Source: Glycomyces sambucus
Lineage (GTDB): Bacteria > Actinomycetota > Actinomycetes > Mycobacteriales > Micromonosporaceae
Assembly (NCBI RefSeq): GCF_900102815.1
Contig: NZ_FNGF01000003.1
Span: 62,001-126,000 of the forward strand
Length of the DNA: 64,000 bases
Direction of reading: 5' to 3'
The notes under the pieces: model-generated
Databases searched by the model: none
What the model saw: the letters and a program-made list of their open reading frames with translations, nothing else
What the model was told of the DNA's origin: nothing
Made by a program: the position numbers and the translations under genes
In this document: positions 35,091 to 42,942 of the stretch, in pieces
How the letters are laid out: each line of letters begins with the position of its first letter
Position numbering within the stretch: the stretch's first letter is position 1

Positions 35091-35549
35091 ATGCGCCTGT
35101 CCGCCCGCGTCGACTACGCCCTGCGCGCCGCCGTCGCCATGGCCGGGTACGGGGACCGGTGGGTGTCGGCCGAGCAGATCGCCGAGGACCAGGCCATCCC
35201 CCGCAAGTTCCTGGAGTCGATCCTGCTCCAGCTGCGCCGCGGCGGCATCGCCTCGTCCAAGCGCGGCTCCGAGGGCGGCCACCAGCTCGCCAAGCCCGGC
35301 GACCAGATCAGCCTCGCCGACGTCATCCGCGCCGTCGACGGCCCCCTCGTGGGCGTCCGCGGCGAACGCCCCGAGCAGGTCTCCTACACCGGCACCGCCG
35401 CGGCCCTCACCAACGTGTGGATCGCGCTGCGCGTCTCGGAGCGCAACATCCTCGAATCGGTCTCGCTGGCCTCCGTGGCCGCCGACGACCTCCCGACCTC
35501 GGTCACCAAGCTCCTCGAAGACCCCGACGCGTGGGTCATCCGCGACTGA
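35091..35549 (+). CDS. Rrf2 family transcriptional regulator without Fe-S cysteines
   Basis: A 152-residue winged-helix regulator starting MRLSARVDYALRAAVAMAGYG, the standard Rrf2 opening. The recognition helix region reads IPRKFLESILLQLRRGGI and SKRGSEGGHQLAKPGDQ. The protein contains no cysteine, so unlike IscR or NsrR it cannot bind an iron-sulfur cluster; it resembles the CymR/cluster-free class, which usually senses metabolites or partner enzymes. The ATG at 35091 has AGGAG upstream. It is likely self-regulating; its targets are unknown. The YihY gene follows on the same strand after 37 bases but has its own -10. Confidence 0.87.
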   Translation: MRLSARVDYALRAAVAMAGYGDRWVSAEQIAEDQAIPRKFLESILLQLRRGGIASSKRGSEGGHQLAKPGDQISLADVIRAVDGPLVGVRGERPEQVSYTGTAAALTNVWIALRVSERNILESVSLASVAADDLPTSVTKLLEDPDAWVIRD

Positions 35550-35574
35550 GCGAGCGCCGCGCCGCGGCCTCTGC

Positions 35575-35580
35575 CAGAAT
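35575..35580 (+). promoter_or_regulatory. -10 element of a leaderless transcript
   Basis: CAGAAT, six bases before the GTG at 35587; no ribosome site. Confidence 0.4.
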
Positions 35581-35586
35581 CGGAGC

Positions 35587-36510
35587 GTGAAGTTCCCTGA
35601 CCTGGGGGCCTGGTGGGACCGGGTGCTCCTGTCCTCCCGCAGGCGGTCCAACCTGGTCGACCACGCCTGGCGCACCGGCGAGCGCTACGGCGAGGTCCAC
35701 GGCGGCCAGCTCGCGGCCGCGATCTCCTACTACGCGTTCTTCGCCGCGTTCTCCATGTCGCTGCTCGCGCTCGCGATCTTCGGCTACCTGCTCAACTCCC
35801 CCGACATCTACAACTCGGTGGAGCGGTGGCTCTCGACGAACCTCCCGGTGATCGACATCGGGGTGCTGGAGAGCTCGCGCAAGTCGGTGACGATCTTCGC
35901 GGCCATCGCGCTGGTCGTGGCCGGGGTGGCGTGGGTGCAGTCGGTGCGGGCGTCGATCCGGGTGGTGTGGGGGCTCGACGCGCAGCCGGGGAACCCGTTC
36001 CTGCGCTGGGCGATCGACCTCGGCATCCTCGTCGGGGTGTCGGTGCTGCTGCTCATCACCATCGGCGCCACCGCGGGCGCGGAGATCGTGCTCGCGTGGC
36101 TGCACTGGGACGAGGCGACCGGGAACTGGGCGCCGCTGGTGCGCTCGGTGTCGGTCGTGGTGGGCCTCATCGCGAACGCGATCCTGGCGGCGGTGCTGCT
36201 CCAGGCCCTGCCGCGGGTGGTGATGCCGCTGCGGCGGGTGGTCTGGGCGGCGCTGACAGTGGCGGTCGGGATGGAGCTGCTCAAGACCGTGGGCCGGATC
36301 TACGTCCTCCACGTCTCGGACCGGCCCGCGTACCAGGCGGTGACGACCGCGGTCGGCCTGCTGGTGTTCCTGTACCTGTTCGACGCGATGCTGCTGCTGG
36401 CCGCGGCCTGGACCGCGACCTCTCTGCGCGGCAAGGCGATCGACCTGTACGACCGCGAGCGCATCCCCAACGGGCACGGCCGCCTGTACAAGCCCTCCGG
36501 AAAATGGTGA
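35587..36510 (+). CDS. YihY/BrkB family membrane protein
   Basis: A 307-residue protein with six predicted helices. The conserved start of the family, GGQLAAAISYYAFFAAFSMSL, is present, as are the SVRASIRVVWGL and DAMLLLAAAWTA segments. The family was once called ribonuclease BN by mistake; a real function is not settled. The start is the GTG at 35587. Confidence 0.88.
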   Translation: MKFPDLGAWWDRVLLSSRRRSNLVDHAWRTGERYGEVHGGQLAAAISYYAFFAAFSMSLLALAIFGYLLNSPDIYNSVERWLSTNLPVIDIGVLESSRKSVTIFAAIALVVAGVAWVQSVRASIRVVWGLDAQPGNPFLRWAIDLGILVGVSVLLLITIGATAGAEIVLAWLHWDEATGNWAPLVRSVSVVVGLIANAILAAVLLQALPRVVMPLRRVVWAALTVAVGMELLKTVGRIYVLHVSDRPAYQAVTTAVGLLVFLYLFDAMLLLAAAWTATSLRGKAIDLYDRERIPNGHGRLYKPSGKW

Positions 36511-36540
36511 CGGCCCGGACGCGAACGCCCGGGCCGTTTG
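36510..36540. terminator. Terminator shared by yihY and the pectinase gene
   Basis: A 9-bp stem, ACGGCCCGG/CCGGGCCGT, with a ten-base loop and TTTG after it on the plus strand. It overlaps the yihY stop and lies 12 bases past the convergent pectinase stop. Confidence 0.65.
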
Positions 36541-36551
36541 CCGCAGTTCGG

Positions 36552-39500
36552 TTACGCGGTGGCGCAGACCTGTCCGTTCATCAGGAACATGCCGGGGTCG
36601 GCGGGGTCGCCGGTGCCCTGGAAGCCGATCTGCTTGGTGCGGCCGGGTTGCAGAGGGAAGTTCCAGAACGCCGGGTCGGCGGCCATGGCCCCGCCGTCGA
36701 TGGCGATCTCGCCGCCCCAGTCGTAGAGGACGGACTCGACCCCGCCGGACCTCCAGCGCAGGTCCCATTCGTCGATGTCCGAGGCACCGGTGTTGGTGAC
36801 CTTGATCTGGACGACGAAGCCGGTGCCCCAGTCGGCGGCGACGCGGTAGTCGACCTCGCAGGAGCCGGTGGCGTACGGTGCGGCGGCGGCGTCGCGGGTG
36901 GCCTCGGCGGCGACGGGGCGCCACGCGGGGTCGTCCATGCCGAAGCCGAGGAAGAAGCTCGGCCACGGCGGCTGGTTGTAGGAGATGTTCTGCCAGGCGA
37001 TGCCGAGGCGGTACTGCGGGTCCTGCATGAGCGTCGGGATCGTGTGCTCGGTGGGGACGGTCGTGGTGAAGATCCGGACGCCGTCGTTCGACTCCTTGCG
37101 CAGGACCACCTCCTCGCGCCAGTCGCCGAGCAGGTCGCCGGTGAGGACCGCGTTGCCCTTGGTGCCGTTGTTCGTCTGCACGCCTTCGGGGGTGAAGATC
37201 TCCTCCTGGGTGCCCGTGGCGGGGTCCCACTCGGCGATGAACGGGTAGACCGGCGTGTAGGAGGGCTCGTCGAACTCGTGGTCGAAGATCTCGCGGCCGA
37301 GGTCGCCGTCCCACCACACCATCGAGTTCGCCGACGGGATGGCGGTCCCGATGAGGGTGCCGTCGGCGGCGCGCAGCTCGCCTTCGCGCGAGTTCCAGGC
37401 GCCCGTGGCCGAGGCGGCCCAGCACTCGGCGCCCGCGTAGCCGGGGTCGATGTCGCCGCAGGTGCCGCGGCCGGTGTCGCGCGTGCCCGGCACCGACCAC
37501 AGGACCTCGCCGGTCTCGGCGTCGCGGAAGGCCGCGGCGCGGTTCCCGGAGGCACTCATGGACTCGAAGGGGCTGAAGACCTCCAGGCCCTCGCGGGACG
37601 GGTCGAGGTCGGCGACGTGCAGCGCGTCGCCGTGGCCCAGGCCCGCCGACTGGAGGATCGTCCCGTCGTCGTTGAGCGTCAGGGACCCGTAGACGATCTC
37701 GTCGCGCCCGTCGGCGTCCACGTCGGCCACCGACAGGTTGTGGTTGCCCTGGCCGGAGTACTGCGCGCCCCAGTCCTGGGAGCGGAACGCCCAGCGCTGC
37801 TCCAGCTGCGAGCCGTCCCAGTCCCAGGCGGTGAGCTCCATCTTGGTGTAGATGCCGCGGGTGGTCACCAGCGACGGCGTGTTCCCGTCGAGGTAGGCCA
37901 CGGCGGCCATGATGCGGTCGACGCGGTTGCCGTAGCCGTCGCCCCAGTCGGTGACCGCGCCGCGGTCGGGCTGGAAGTCGACGGACTGGATCGCCGCGCC
38001 GGTCAGGCCGTCGAAGACGGTGAGGAACTCGGGTCCGGTGAGGACGTACCCGCCGGAGTTGCGGTGGTCGGCGGCGGCGTCGCCGATCACGGCGCCGGTG
38101 CCGTCCACGGTGCCGTCGGCGGTCTTGAGGGCGACCTCGGCCCTGCCGTCGCCGTTCAGGTCGTAGGCCGTGAGGAAGGTGTAGTGGGCGCCCGCGCGGA
38201 CGTTCACGCCGAGGTCGATGCGCCACAGGCGTTCCCCGTCGAGCGTGTACGCGTCGACGTAGACGTTCCCGGTGTAGCCGGCCTGCGAGTTGTCCTTCGC
38301 GTTCGAGGGGTCCCACTTCTGGATCAGCTCATAGGCGCCGTCGCCGTCGAGGTCGGCCACGGTGGCGTCGTTGGGCCGGTACTCGTAGGCGACGCCGTCG
38401 GGGGTGGTGCCGCCCGCGGGCCGCTCCATGTCGACGTCCACGTACTGGTCGCCCCAGACCGCGAACGCGGCCGAGTAGCCGGTCTCGACGCCGCCCCGCA
38501 CCGTGGCGATCCAGTAGGTCGCGTTGGCGGTGCCGCCGTCGTCGGTGAGGTTGGTGAGCGCGGTCGGCTCGGGCGTGATGAGCCGGCCGTCGCGGTAGAC
38601 GTTGAAGGCCGTGCCCTCGGGGTCGGTGGCGAGGCGGCGCCAGGACAGGTAGTTCCCGCCCTCGGAGGCGACCGCGACCGGGGCCCGGTCGAGGTCCTCG
38701 ATGCGGGCGGCGCAGTCGGCGCACGGCTCGTCGGGGCCCTCGGTGCCGGAGCCGGGCACGTCGCCGATCCTGGTGAGCTCCAGGCCGTTCAGGTGCCCGG
38801 TCTGGCCGGAGACGTTGAGGTTGAGCTGCCCGTCCTCGACGACGATCCCCTCGAAGTCCTTCGTGAGGATCGTCCGCGATCCGGCGTTGGCCGCCCCGTA
38901 GTCGATCCCCTCGAACTTCAGGTTCGAGCGGGCCGAGCCGACGTAGTCGCCGGTGTGGACGCGGGCGGTGTACAGGCCGTCGGCGACGTCGACCGCGAAG
39001 TCGTAGGAGCCGCCGAACCAGGCCACGAAGTCGCTGCCGAGCGGGTCGGTCGCGACCCCGCGGTCGCGGTCGATCGCGGTGGACATGTCGGTGGTGAAGC
39101 CGTAGCCCTTCGCGGCGTCGTACGCGGTGCCGCGGTTGACCTCGGTGTAGCCGGGGGCCACGGTCTGGCTCGCGGGGCCGAAGTCGTACTTGAACCCGGC
39201 GGTCGCGGTGGTGGCGGTGAGCGTGTCGGAGTACGCGGACTCGCCGCGGCCGTTCACGGCGGCGACGGCGAACTCGTACGCCGTCTCCTCGGCGAGGCCC
39301 GCGACGCGGCCGACCCCGACGGTGGCCGTGGTGCCCAGGCGCCACTCGCCGCCCGGCTCGCGCACGTAGACGCGGTAGATGTCCGCATCCGCCTGCTCGG
39401 TCCAGTTCAGGGTGATGCTCGCGTTGGCGACGGTGGCGGCGACGAGGCCGCCCGGCGCGGCCGGCACGTCGGCGGGGGGCGCGACGTCGACCACGTGCCC

Positions 39501-40283
39501 GCTCAACGGGAGTCCGAGGGTGGCGGTCTCCTCGGCGACCAGGCGGGCCATCTGGATGGCGCCGTACTCCTGGAAGTGGGTGTCGTCGACGGTCCCGCTG
39601 GGCCGGTTCGGGTAGACCCCGGCAGGCACGTGCAGGAACACCGACTTGGCCTCTTCGGGGCCGATCTCGTTCAGGTACGCGCGGGACGAGGCCGAGAGGT
39701 CGACCATCGCGACGCCGGTCTCCTCGTGGAGTTCGTGGACCTTCTCGACGTACTCGGGGAAGGAGACGTTGAACTCACCGGTCGCGGCGTCGAAGCTGCG
39801 GCGCGAGACCGGGGTGACGAGGACGGGGACGGCGCCCTTCTCGATCGCGCCCGCGATGTAGTAGTCGCGCAGGTAGGTCTTGTAGTCGTCGGGCGAGGTG
39901 TAGCGCTCGGGGACCGAGACGGTGGCGTCGTTGTGCCCGAACTGGACGAACAGGTAGTCGCCCGGCTGGATCTCGCTCAGGATCGCGTCGAGGCGGCCCT
40001 GCTCGATGAACGAGCGGGAGGAGCGGCCGCCGATGGCGTGGTTGGCGATCGTCACGCTCTCGTCGAAGTAGCGGTCGATCACCTGGCCCCACCCGGCCTG
40101 CGGCTCGTAGTAGGGGTCGTAGGTCTGGACGGTTGAGTCGGAGGCGAGGTAGACGGTGATGCCGTCGTCGTCCTGGGCCTGCGAGGGGGCGCCCGCGGCG
40201 AGGACGCCCGCGAGGGCGGTGGCCCCGGCGGCGGCGAGCGCGAGGGCGCGGCGCCACCGGGATGGAGGAGTCATGGGCCTCAT
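36552..40283 (-). CDS. Secreted multidomain pectinase: rhamnogalacturonan acetylesterase, FN3, PL11 lyase, CBM2
   Basis: A 1243-residue protein with signal peptide (1-37, cleavage near AGAPSQAQ). Domain 1 (about 40-262) is an SGNH esterase of the CE12 type: ASDST with Ser50, FGHNDA with Asn118, DDTHFQEYG with His236. An FN3 domain (about 275-360) follows, then a galactose-binding-like module (365-505, KYDFGPASQTVAPGYTEV) that in CE12 enzymes normally precedes the esterase. Next is a PL11 rhamnogalacturonan lyase propeller (about 525-1135, starting ARIEDLDRAPVAV and rich in DxDGDG calcium turns) and a C-terminal CBM2 (about 1140-1243). It deacetylates and cleaves the RG-I pectin backbone outside the cell. 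The ATG at 40283 follows GGAAG by five bases. A LacI-type palindrome lies upstream. Confidence 0.9.
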   Translation of the reverse strand: MRPMTPPSRWRRALALAAAGATALAGVLAAGAPSQAQDDDGITVYLASDSTVQTYDPYYEPQAGWGQVIDRYFDESVTIANHAIGGRSSRSFIEQGRLDAILSEIQPGDYLFVQFGHNDATVSVPERYTSPDDYKTYLRDYYIAGAIEKGAVPVLVTPVSRRSFDAATGEFNVSFPEYVEKVHELHEETGVAMVDLSASSRAYLNEIGPEEAKSVFLHVPAGVYPNRPSGTVDDTHFQEYGAIQMARLVAEETATLGLPLSGHVVDVAPPADVPAAPGGLVAATVANASITLNWTEQADADIYRVYVREPGGEWRLGTTATVGVGRVAGLAEETAYEFAVAAVNGRGESAYSDTLTATTATAGFKYDFGPASQTVAPGYTEVNRGTAYDAAKGYGFTTDMSTAIDRDRGVATDPLGSDFVAWFGGSYDFAVDVADGLYTARVHTGDYVGSARSNLKFEGIDYGAANAGSRTILTKDFEGIVVEDGQLNLNVSGQTGHLNGLELTRIGDVPGSGTEGPDEPCADCAARIEDLDRAPVAVASEGGNYLSWRRLATDPEGTAFNVYRDGRLITPEPTALTNLTDDGGTANATYWIATVRGGVETGYSAAFAVWGDQYVDVDMERPAGGTTPDGVAYEYRPNDATVADLDGDGAYELIQKWDPSNAKDNSQAGYTGNVYVDAYTLDGERLWRIDLGVNVRAGAHYTFLTAYDLNGDGRAEVALKTADGTVDGTGAVIGDAAADHRNSGGYVLTGPEFLTVFDGLTGAAIQSVDFQPDRGAVTDWGDGYGNRVDRIMAAVAYLDGNTPSLVTTRGIYTKMELTAWDWDGSQLEQRWAFRSQDWGAQYSGQGNHNLSVADVDADGRDEIVYGSLTLNDDGTILQSAGLGHGDALHVADLDPSREGLEVFSPFESMSASGNRAAAFRDAETGEVLWSVPGTRDTGRGTCGDIDPGYAGAECWAASATGAWNSREGELRAADGTLIGTAIPSANSMVWWDGDLGREIFDHEFDEPSYTPVYPFIAEWDPATGTQEEIFTPEGVQTNNGTKGNAVLTGDLLGDWREEVVLRKESNDGVRIFTTTVPTEHTIPTLMQDPQYRLGIAWQNISYNQPPWPSFFLGFGMDDPAWRPVAAEATRDAAAAPYATGSCEVDYRVAADWGTGFVVQIKVTNTGASDIDEWDLRWRSGGVESVLYDWGGEIAIDGGAMAADPAFWNFPLQPGRTKQIGFQGTGDPADPGMFLMNGQVCATA

Positions 40284-40332
40284 GTTCACTTCCGTAGTGA
40301 GAGGAGGGTACCGGCCCGGCAAGCAGCATGAA

Positions 40333-40344
40333 TGAAACGTTTCA
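40333..40344. promoter_or_regulatory. LacI-family operator upstream of the pectinase gene
   Basis: TGAAACGTTTCA, a perfect 12-bp palindrome with the central CG typical of LacI-family sites, 50 bases upstream of the ATG at 40283. No LacI-family gene is within the window. Confidence 0.65.
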
Positions 40345-40530
40345 ATCAAGCTGGAGACTGCGAGGGCAAGCGTTTACTACTCCGGGGACGCTACCGAGTG
40401 GACCGCCGAATGTCAATACATGTCGATACCTGTGGGGAATCCCCACCCTCCCCGGGGCAGTACACCCGCCAGCCTCCCCCTGGGGAGCGACAGAAAACGC
40501 CTCCCGCGGCGCCGCCGTCACCCGAACGGG

Positions 40531-41601
40531 TCAGGCCGGCAGCAGCGGCGCCAGCCGCTCCGCCGCCGCGGCGAGGTCGATGCCCTGGGACTCGACCCAG
40601 TCGTCGTCGAAGTACGTGGCGCCGTAGCGCCGGCCGGAGTCGCACAGCAGCGTCACGATGCTGCCGCCGCGCCCGGCCTCGCGCATCTCGGCGATGAGGG
40701 CGAGGGCGGCGACGAGGTTGGTGCCGGTGGAGCCGCCGAGGCTGCGGCCCAGGCGCTCGGAGGCCCAGCGCATGCAGGCGATCGACTCGGCGTCGTCCAC
40801 TTTGACCATGCGGTCGACGAGCGCGGGGATGAACGAGGGCTCCACGCGCGGGCGCCCGATGCCCTCGATGCGCGAGCCGCGGTCGCTCGCCGCCTTCGGG
40901 TCGCGGTCGCGCCAGCCGGAGAAGAACGCCGAGTGCTCGGGATCGACCACGCACAGGTTCGTCTCGTGCCTGCGGTACCGCACGTACCGCCCGATCGTGG
41001 CCGAGGTGCCGCCGGTGCCCGCGCCGACCACGATCCAGGCCGGGACGGGGTGGCGCTCCAGGCGCATCTGCTCGAACACCGACTCGGCGATGTTGTTGTT
41101 CCCGCGCCAGTCGGTGGCCCGCTCGGCGTACGTGAACTGGTCCATGAAGTGCCCGCCGGTCTCGGCGGCGAGGCGCTCGGCCTCGGCGCAGACCGCGGCC
41201 GGGTCGCGGACCAGGTGGGCCCGGCCGCCGTAGAACTCGATCTGGGCGATCTTGGCCCGGCTGGTGGACTCGGGCATGACGGCGGTGAACGGCAGGCCGA
41301 GCATCCGCGCGAAGTACGCCTCGCTCACGGCCGTGGAGCCGCTGGACGCCTCGATGACCGGCGTGCCCTCGTCGATCCAGCCGTTGCAGACCGCGTACAG
41401 GAACAGCGAGCGGGCGAGGCGGTGCTTGAGCGAGCCGGTCGGGTGGGCCGACTCGTCCTTGAGGTAGAGGTCGACGCCCCACTCGGGCGGGAGGGGGAAC
41501 GGGAGCAGGTGGGTGTCGGCCGAGCGGTTCGCGTCGGCCTCCACGGTCGTGATCGCCCAGTTGGTCCAGAGCCTGTCGCGGGTGCGGTCAACCGACTCCA
41601 T
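40531..41601 (-). CDS. cds1: PLP-dependent cysteine synthase-like enzyme, L-cysteine desulfhydrase Cds1 type
   Basis: A 356-residue fold-type II PLP enzyme. The PLP lysine lies in [15 protein letters not shown], the substrate loop in [19 protein letters not shown], and the phosphate-binding glycine loop in [13 protein letters not shown]. The [24 protein letters not shown] start and the [14 protein letters not shown] segment distinguish the mycobacterial Cds1 group, which releases sulfide, ammonia and pyruvate from cysteine, from CysK. The ATG at 41601 overlaps the Lrp gene by 14 bases, so both are cotranscribed, and the regulator probably controls cysteine breakdown. Confidence 0.85.
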   Translation of the reverse strand: MESVDRTRDRLWTNWAITTVEADANRSADTHLLPFPLPPEWGVDLYLKDESAHPTGSLKHRLARSLFLYAVCNGWIDEGTPVIEASSGSTAVSEAYFARMLGLPFTAVMPESTSRAKIAQIEFYGGRAHLVRDPAAVCAEAERLAAETGGHFMDQFTYAERATDWRGNNNIAESVFEQMRLERHPVPAWIVVGAGTGGTSATIGRYVRYRRHETNLCVVDPEHSAFFSGWRDRDPKAASDRGSRIEGIGRPRVEPSFIPALVDRMVKVDDAESIACMRWASERLGRSLGGSTGTNLVAALALIAEMREAGRGGSIVTLLCDSGRRYGATYFDDDWVESQGIDLAAAAERLAPLLPA

Positions 41602-42061
41602 GGCCGTCCCCGTCCTCGGGGATCGGCTGCGGGCGGTCCTCCCATTTGGTGGAGAGGGTGATCGTGGTCCGGGTCTGGGCGACGCCGGGGATCGCGCCGA
41701 CGCGATGGATCAGGCGTTCGAGGTCGCCCATCTTGGGGACGCGCACCTTGAGCTGGTAGCACTCGACCCCGGCGAGGAAATAGCACGACTCGATCTGCGG
41801 AATGGCGCGGAGGCGTTCGCAGATGTCCAGGTGGTCGGCGGAATTGTCAGGGATGATACCGATAAGGGCGGTGATCCCGAGTCCGATCGCCTCGGAGTCG
41901 ATGACCGCCTTGTAACCAGCGATGACGCCGTTGCGCTCCAGTTTGACGACGCGGTCCTGCACCGAAGGCGCGGTGAGGCCGACCCTGCGCGCCAGTTCGG
42001 CGTAAGAGGTGCGCCCGTCGGCGCGCAGCAGGTTCACGATGGTCCGGTCGATCTCGTCCAC
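41588..42061 (-). CDS. Lrp/AsnC family regulator coupled to cysteine desulfhydrase
   Basis: A 157-residue protein. The N-terminal helix-turn-helix (1-60; [25 protein letters not shown]) is followed by the RAM effector domain (about 65-145; [11 protein letters not shown] and [16 protein letters not shown]). Lrp-type proteins form octamers and respond to amino acids. By coupling and by the known cysteine-responsive members, cysteine is the probable effector; that is inference. The start is the GTG at 42061. Confidence 0.88.
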   Translation of the reverse strand: MDEIDRTIVNLLRADGRTSYAELARRVGLTAPSVQDRVVKLERNGVIAGYKAVIDSEAIGLGITALIGIIPDNSADHLDICERLRAIPQIESCYFLAGVECYQLKVRVPKMGDLERLIHRVGAIPGVAQTRTTITLSTKWEDRPQPIPEDGDGHGVG

Positions 42062-42152
42062 TACACGAGGATAACGGGAGTTACTCCTTGGGTCTTGTGC
42101 CTACCTCATACCCGGGAACTCCTAGAGCGCCGGAATCAGCTCAGAGCGCCGT

Positions 42153-42181
42153 TGACATACGCGTGGTACGTTCAGGCAATA
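42153..42181 (+). promoter_or_regulatory. Candidate bldC promoter
   Basis: TTGACA followed after 17 bases by GGCAAT, leaving a leader of about 100 bases before the bldC start. The -35 is perfect and the -10 is poor. Confidence 0.4.
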
Positions 42182-42287
42182 CCTACCGACCGAAAGTATG
42201 TCCAAGAACTCATGGCAGGTTTGACTGAATAGTGGTGTAATGGGTTTAACGCACGAAGTGAGTCTTCATCACGGGGAGGAAGAAATC

Positions 42288-42503
42288 ATGGAGACCGAGG
42301 ACCGCCTACTCACACCCGGCGAAGTCGCCTCGCTGTTCCGCGTCGATCCGAAAACGGTGACGCGGTGGGCGGCGGCCGGCCGGATCGGGAGCATTCGCAC
42401 ACCGGGCGGCCACCGTCGGTTCCGCGAGTCAGAGGTCCGGGCCCTGCTCGAAGGGGACGCCGGAGCCCAGGCCACGTTCGAATCGGGCAACGCCCAGTCG
42501 TAG
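42288..42503 (+). CDS. bldC: Developmental regulator BldC (MerR-like DNA-binding protein)
   Basis: A 71-residue protein with a single MerR-type winged helix: LLTPGEVASLFRVDPKTVTRW (split around residue 20) and IRTPGGHRRFRESEVRALLEG. This is nearly the canonical BldC sequence. BldC binds cooperatively head-to-tail on direct repeats and controls the timing of differentiation in Streptomyces; it lacks the effector domain of normal MerR proteins. The ATG at 42288 has GGGGAGGA seven bases upstream; the longer in-frame start at 42240 is rejected. A U-tailed terminator follows. Confidence 0.93.
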   Translation: METEDRLLTPGEVASLFRVDPKTVTRWAAAGRIGSIRTPGGHRRFRESEVRALLEGDAGAQATFESGNAQS

Positions 42504-42555
42504 CGCGGCTCCGACCGCGGGGTCGCGACGAGGCGACCGCAGACCTGCCTGGCAC

Positions 42556-42624
42556 AAGCCGGTCCAGCGCAGCGCACCACGGCCCCGGGGGCCGAGGGGG
42601 GACGCGCGCACGGACCGGCTTTTT
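42556..42624 (+). terminator. U-tailed terminator after bldC
   Basis: AAGCCGGTCC pairs with GGACCGGCTT, followed by TTT. A smaller GGCCCC/GGGGCC hairpin (42581-42593) lies in its loop. It is one of the few hairpins here with a U-tract. Confidence 0.65.
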
Positions 42625-42799
42625 CGCGTGCCCGGATTCGAGCGCGATTCCGCGGGCCGCATTCGGCCGGGATCGATCCACATCGGAGTGGATTTGTTCC
42701 ATTTAGGGCAATTGCCCACTCTTTGAAGCCGGATCAATACCCTGAGTCGCCATCTAAGCCGCCAATCTGACTTTTCCGGATTCTCCGGTCGCAGACCCC

Positions 42800-42828
42800 T
42801 TGACATCACACTGATACATAGGCAAACT
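42800..42828 (+). promoter_or_regulatory. Promoter of the first GH6 cellulase
   Basis: TTGACA, 17 bases, CAAACT. The predicted start of transcription falls about six bases before the CebR-like box. Confidence 0.5.
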
Positions 42829-42840
42829 TCGATGTGATGT

Positions 42841-42854
42841 TGGGAGCGCTTCCG
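42841..42854. promoter_or_regulatory. CebR/CelR-like operator, first GH6 cellulase
   Basis: TGGGAGCGCTTCCG agrees at 12 of 14 positions with the known CebR/CelR box TGGGAGCGCTCCCA of Streptomyces and Thermobifida. Placed at the start of transcription, it would block the gene until cello-oligosaccharides release the repressor. Confidence 0.7.
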
Positions 42855-42942
42855 TGGGCACCCGGTACACGCGGAGCCGCACCCGGGCATCGACGTTCGA
42901 CGACGCCGTCGTTCGAACACACGTCGAGCAAAGGGAAGGCAC

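Larger units (their letters stand above)
42504..42942. other. Intergenic region with bldC terminator and cellulase promoter
   Basis: It contains the bldC terminator (42556-42624), an AT-richer stretch at 42640-42780 in which I see nothing, the TTGACA promoter (42800-42828), the CebR-like box (42841-42854) and a leader of about 100 bases before the cellulase. Confidence 0.6.

Noticed and set aside
35613-40136. A 1507-codon open frame on the plus strand opposite the pectinase gene and across yihY
   Set aside because: It is the out-of-frame complement of GC-rich codons; its product is Gly/Val/Asp/Arg low-complexity sequence without domains, while the opposite strand encodes recognisable CE12/PL11/CBM2 and YihY proteins.
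40391-40450. AT-richer sequence CAATACATGTCGATAC taken as a second operator for the pectinase or cds1
   Set aside because: It has only weak symmetry and no second copy in the window.
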